A stretch of 61,532 nucleotides of DNA from Hyphomicrobiales bacterium (GTDB lineage: Bacteria; Pseudomonadota; Alphaproteobacteria; Rhizobiales; Beijerinckiaceae): contig CANFLM010000007.1 in the NCBI GenBank assembly GCA_947447895.1, forward strand, positions 1-61,532, given 5' to 3'. The notes below the pieces were generated by a model that did not search any database, had not been told where the DNA came from, and saw nothing but the letters and a program-made list of their open reading frames with translations. A program made the translations under genes and the position numbers. Position 1 is the first letter of the stretch; every line of letters begins with the position of its first letter. Of this stretch, positions 60,384-61,532 are shown piece by piece.

Positions 60384-61325
60384 TTAGTTGATGAATTTGT
60401 AGTGGCCGCAGAAACTCTTGTAGGAGTGTTCGAGGATTTTGACACCGCCGCGCTGGCGGATCACCTCTGCGGTGCGGATGCCCAGATCGGTCGCGGCATC
60501 GGGTGAGGCGGTCTCCACGGCGGTGACGCATTCTTCGCCATTGAGCGAGGTCACCTGTCCCGTCAGCACCAGATTGCCGTCTTTCCATTCCGCATTGACG
60601 CCGACCGGCAGGCTGCAACCCGCCCCCAAAGCATGCAGCATGGCCCGTTCGCAATCGACCTCGGCGCGGGCCTTTGGACATTCAATGTCCTTGAGCATAG
60701 CGAGGATTTGGGTGTCTTCGGCGCGTGCCTCGATGCCGAGTGCGCCTTGGCCTACTGCATAGGGGAACACTTCCGGGGCCATCACCTCGGCCTTGTCGGC
60801 GGCCATATTGAGCCGTTGCAGGCCCGCATGGGCCAGAATGACCGCATCAAGCCCATCCTCGCCGTCAATGCGGGCCAGACGGGGACCGATATTGCCGCGG
60901 ATGGGCACAACATTGACATCGGGACGCAGGCTGAGAATTTGCGCTTTGCGCCGCAAGGAGCCGGTGCCAACGGTCGCGCCCTGTTTGAGATCGGCGAGCG
61001 TTGTGCCGCACAGGATATCACGGGCATCCCTGCGCTCGGGCACCGCCGCCAGAACAAGCCCTTCGGCCAGATTGGTCGGCAGATCTTTGAGCGAATGCAC
61101 AACAATATCGACTTCGTGCGAGGTCAGTTGCTGCTCGTGCTCGGTTGAAAACACCCCGACAATCCCGAACTGGTGGAATTCGGACACGCGGTCCTTGTCG
61201 GCGATGGTGGTGATGGAATGGAGAGAGAATTCGGCTTCGGGATATTTCTGCTTGATCAAATGGATGACGTAGTTGGTCTGTGCCAAAGCCAAAGGACTAC
61301 GCCGGGTACCGATCTTGATAAGCAT
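60384..61325 (-). CDS. hemC: Hydroxymethylbilane synthase (porphobilinogen deaminase)
   Basis: A 313-residue enzyme that links four porphobilinogens into hydroxymethylbilane in haem synthesis. Signatures are IKIGTRRSPLALAQ at the N-terminus, DIVVHSLKDLPT, GTGSLRRKAQ, RGNIGPRLARI and GAGCSLPVGV, whose Cys carries the dipyrromethane cofactor. ATG 61325 is the usual start; an in-frame codon at 61334 is possible. Haem supply is relevant to the cbb3 genes in this window, but no FNR box was found upstream of hemC. Confidence 0.95.
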   Translation of the reverse strand: MLIKIGTRRSPLALAQTNYVIHLIKQKYPEAEFSLHSITTIADKDRVSEFHQFGIVGVFSTEHEQQLTSHEVDIVVHSLKDLPTNLAEGLVLAAVPERRDARDILCGTTLADLKQGATVGTGSLRRKAQILSLRPDVNVVPIRGNIGPRLARIDGEDGLDAVILAHAGLQRLNMAADKAEVMAPEVFPYAVGQGALGIEARAEDTQILAMLKDIECPKARAEVDCERAMLHALGAGCSLPVGVNAEWKDGNLVLTGQVTSLNGEECVTAVETASPDAATDLGIRTAEVIRQRGGVKILEHSYKSFCGHYKFIN

Positions 61326-61532
61326 CAAATCCACCTGAAAACTGATAAGTTAATCAATAATATCAATGAAATAACCGATTAACCATCATCATATTTGCGG
61401 TATCAGCTAAACCAATCGGGCCGGAGTGTCAACGGATCGGGCCGGGGAGGGCTGGCCAACGAGGATGACTTTGGATGCGTCCCGGGGACATGACCTGTGC
61501 TCTTGTGGAATGGATGTGGTGGGCCCGGCAGG
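61326..61532. other. Upstream region of hemC to the window end
   Basis: About 200 bases. The 90 bases next to hemC are AT-rich and presumably hold its promoter. No gene start is recognised with confidence before the end of the window. Confidence 0.4.

Noticed and set aside
61475-61532. Start of a further gene at the right edge
   Set aside because: ATGs are followed by open frame for only a few codons before the window ends, with no recognisable N-terminus, so no call can be supported.

Overview
This window reads as the chromosome of an alphaproteobacterium. It opens inside the 3' end of rpoD, with a region-4 sequence of the alphaproteobacterial housekeeping type. Coding density is high, coding G+C looks to be around 60% by eye, and there is a complete ccoNOQP-ccoGHIS block next to an FnrL-type regulator. 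The genus cannot be fixed from the sequence alone. No rRNA, tRNA, CRISPR array, insertion sequence or phage gene was seen.

Layout. (1) 1-6000: rpoD end with its terminator, a carboxymuconolactone-decarboxylase-family protein, uppP, the 5-oxoprolinase genes pxpB-pxpC-pxpA, and aspA on the other strand. (2) 6000-10000: a sugar-type (CUT1-like) ABC importer with a Tat-type binding protein and two permeases but no ATPase, then a small exported protein of unknown role. (3) 10000-20300: fnrL followed by the microaerobic cbb3 oxidase structural genes (ccoNOQP) and assembly genes (ccoGHIS). The block ends in an MFS transporter whose Met/His motifs match the copper importer CcoA. A perfect FNR box lies upstream of ccoN. 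(4) 20300-34800: a sugar-acid region with a lactonase, an SDR, a serine-glyoxylate-type aminotransferase, an enolase-superfamily dehydratase, a uronate-dehydrogenase-like enzyme, a five-gene Opp/Dpp-type ABC importer with a very large binding protein, an AGE-fold protein and a Gfo/Idh/MocA oxidoreductase. Together they suggest uptake and oxidation of an oligosaccharide, glycoside or uronate. (5) 34800-38700: an M20 amidohydrolase, an orphan NMT1-type binding protein, a cupin and an enoyl-CoA hydratase. (6) 38700-51600: a large organic-acid cluster with two CaiB/BaiF CoA-transferases, enoyl-CoA hydratases, a MaoC hydratase, three SDRs, an alpha/beta hydrolase, a DHDPS-family lyase, a proline-racemase-family enzyme, an MmgE/PrpD protein and a LacI regulator. 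LacI-style palindromes (TGTAAT-NN-ATTACA) recur in its intergenic gaps. (7) 51600-60350: one minus-strand operon joining a PotABCD-type importer to a flavin monooxygenase and a cysteine-less Asp/Glu-racemase-superfamily protein. A GntR/UTRA regulator sits ahead of it and a class III aminotransferase is divergent. (8) 60384 to the end: hemC.

How it fits together. Region 3 is a self-contained module for making and copper-loading a high-affinity oxidase under oxygen control. Regions 4 to 7 are nutrient-scavenging modules, each pairing an importer or regulator with catabolic enzymes. The least explained parts are the two-copy CoA-transferase/hydratase cluster with its proposed LacI regulon, the Pot-type operon with its FMO and cysteine-less partner, and a probable 26-residue protein gene at 23769.
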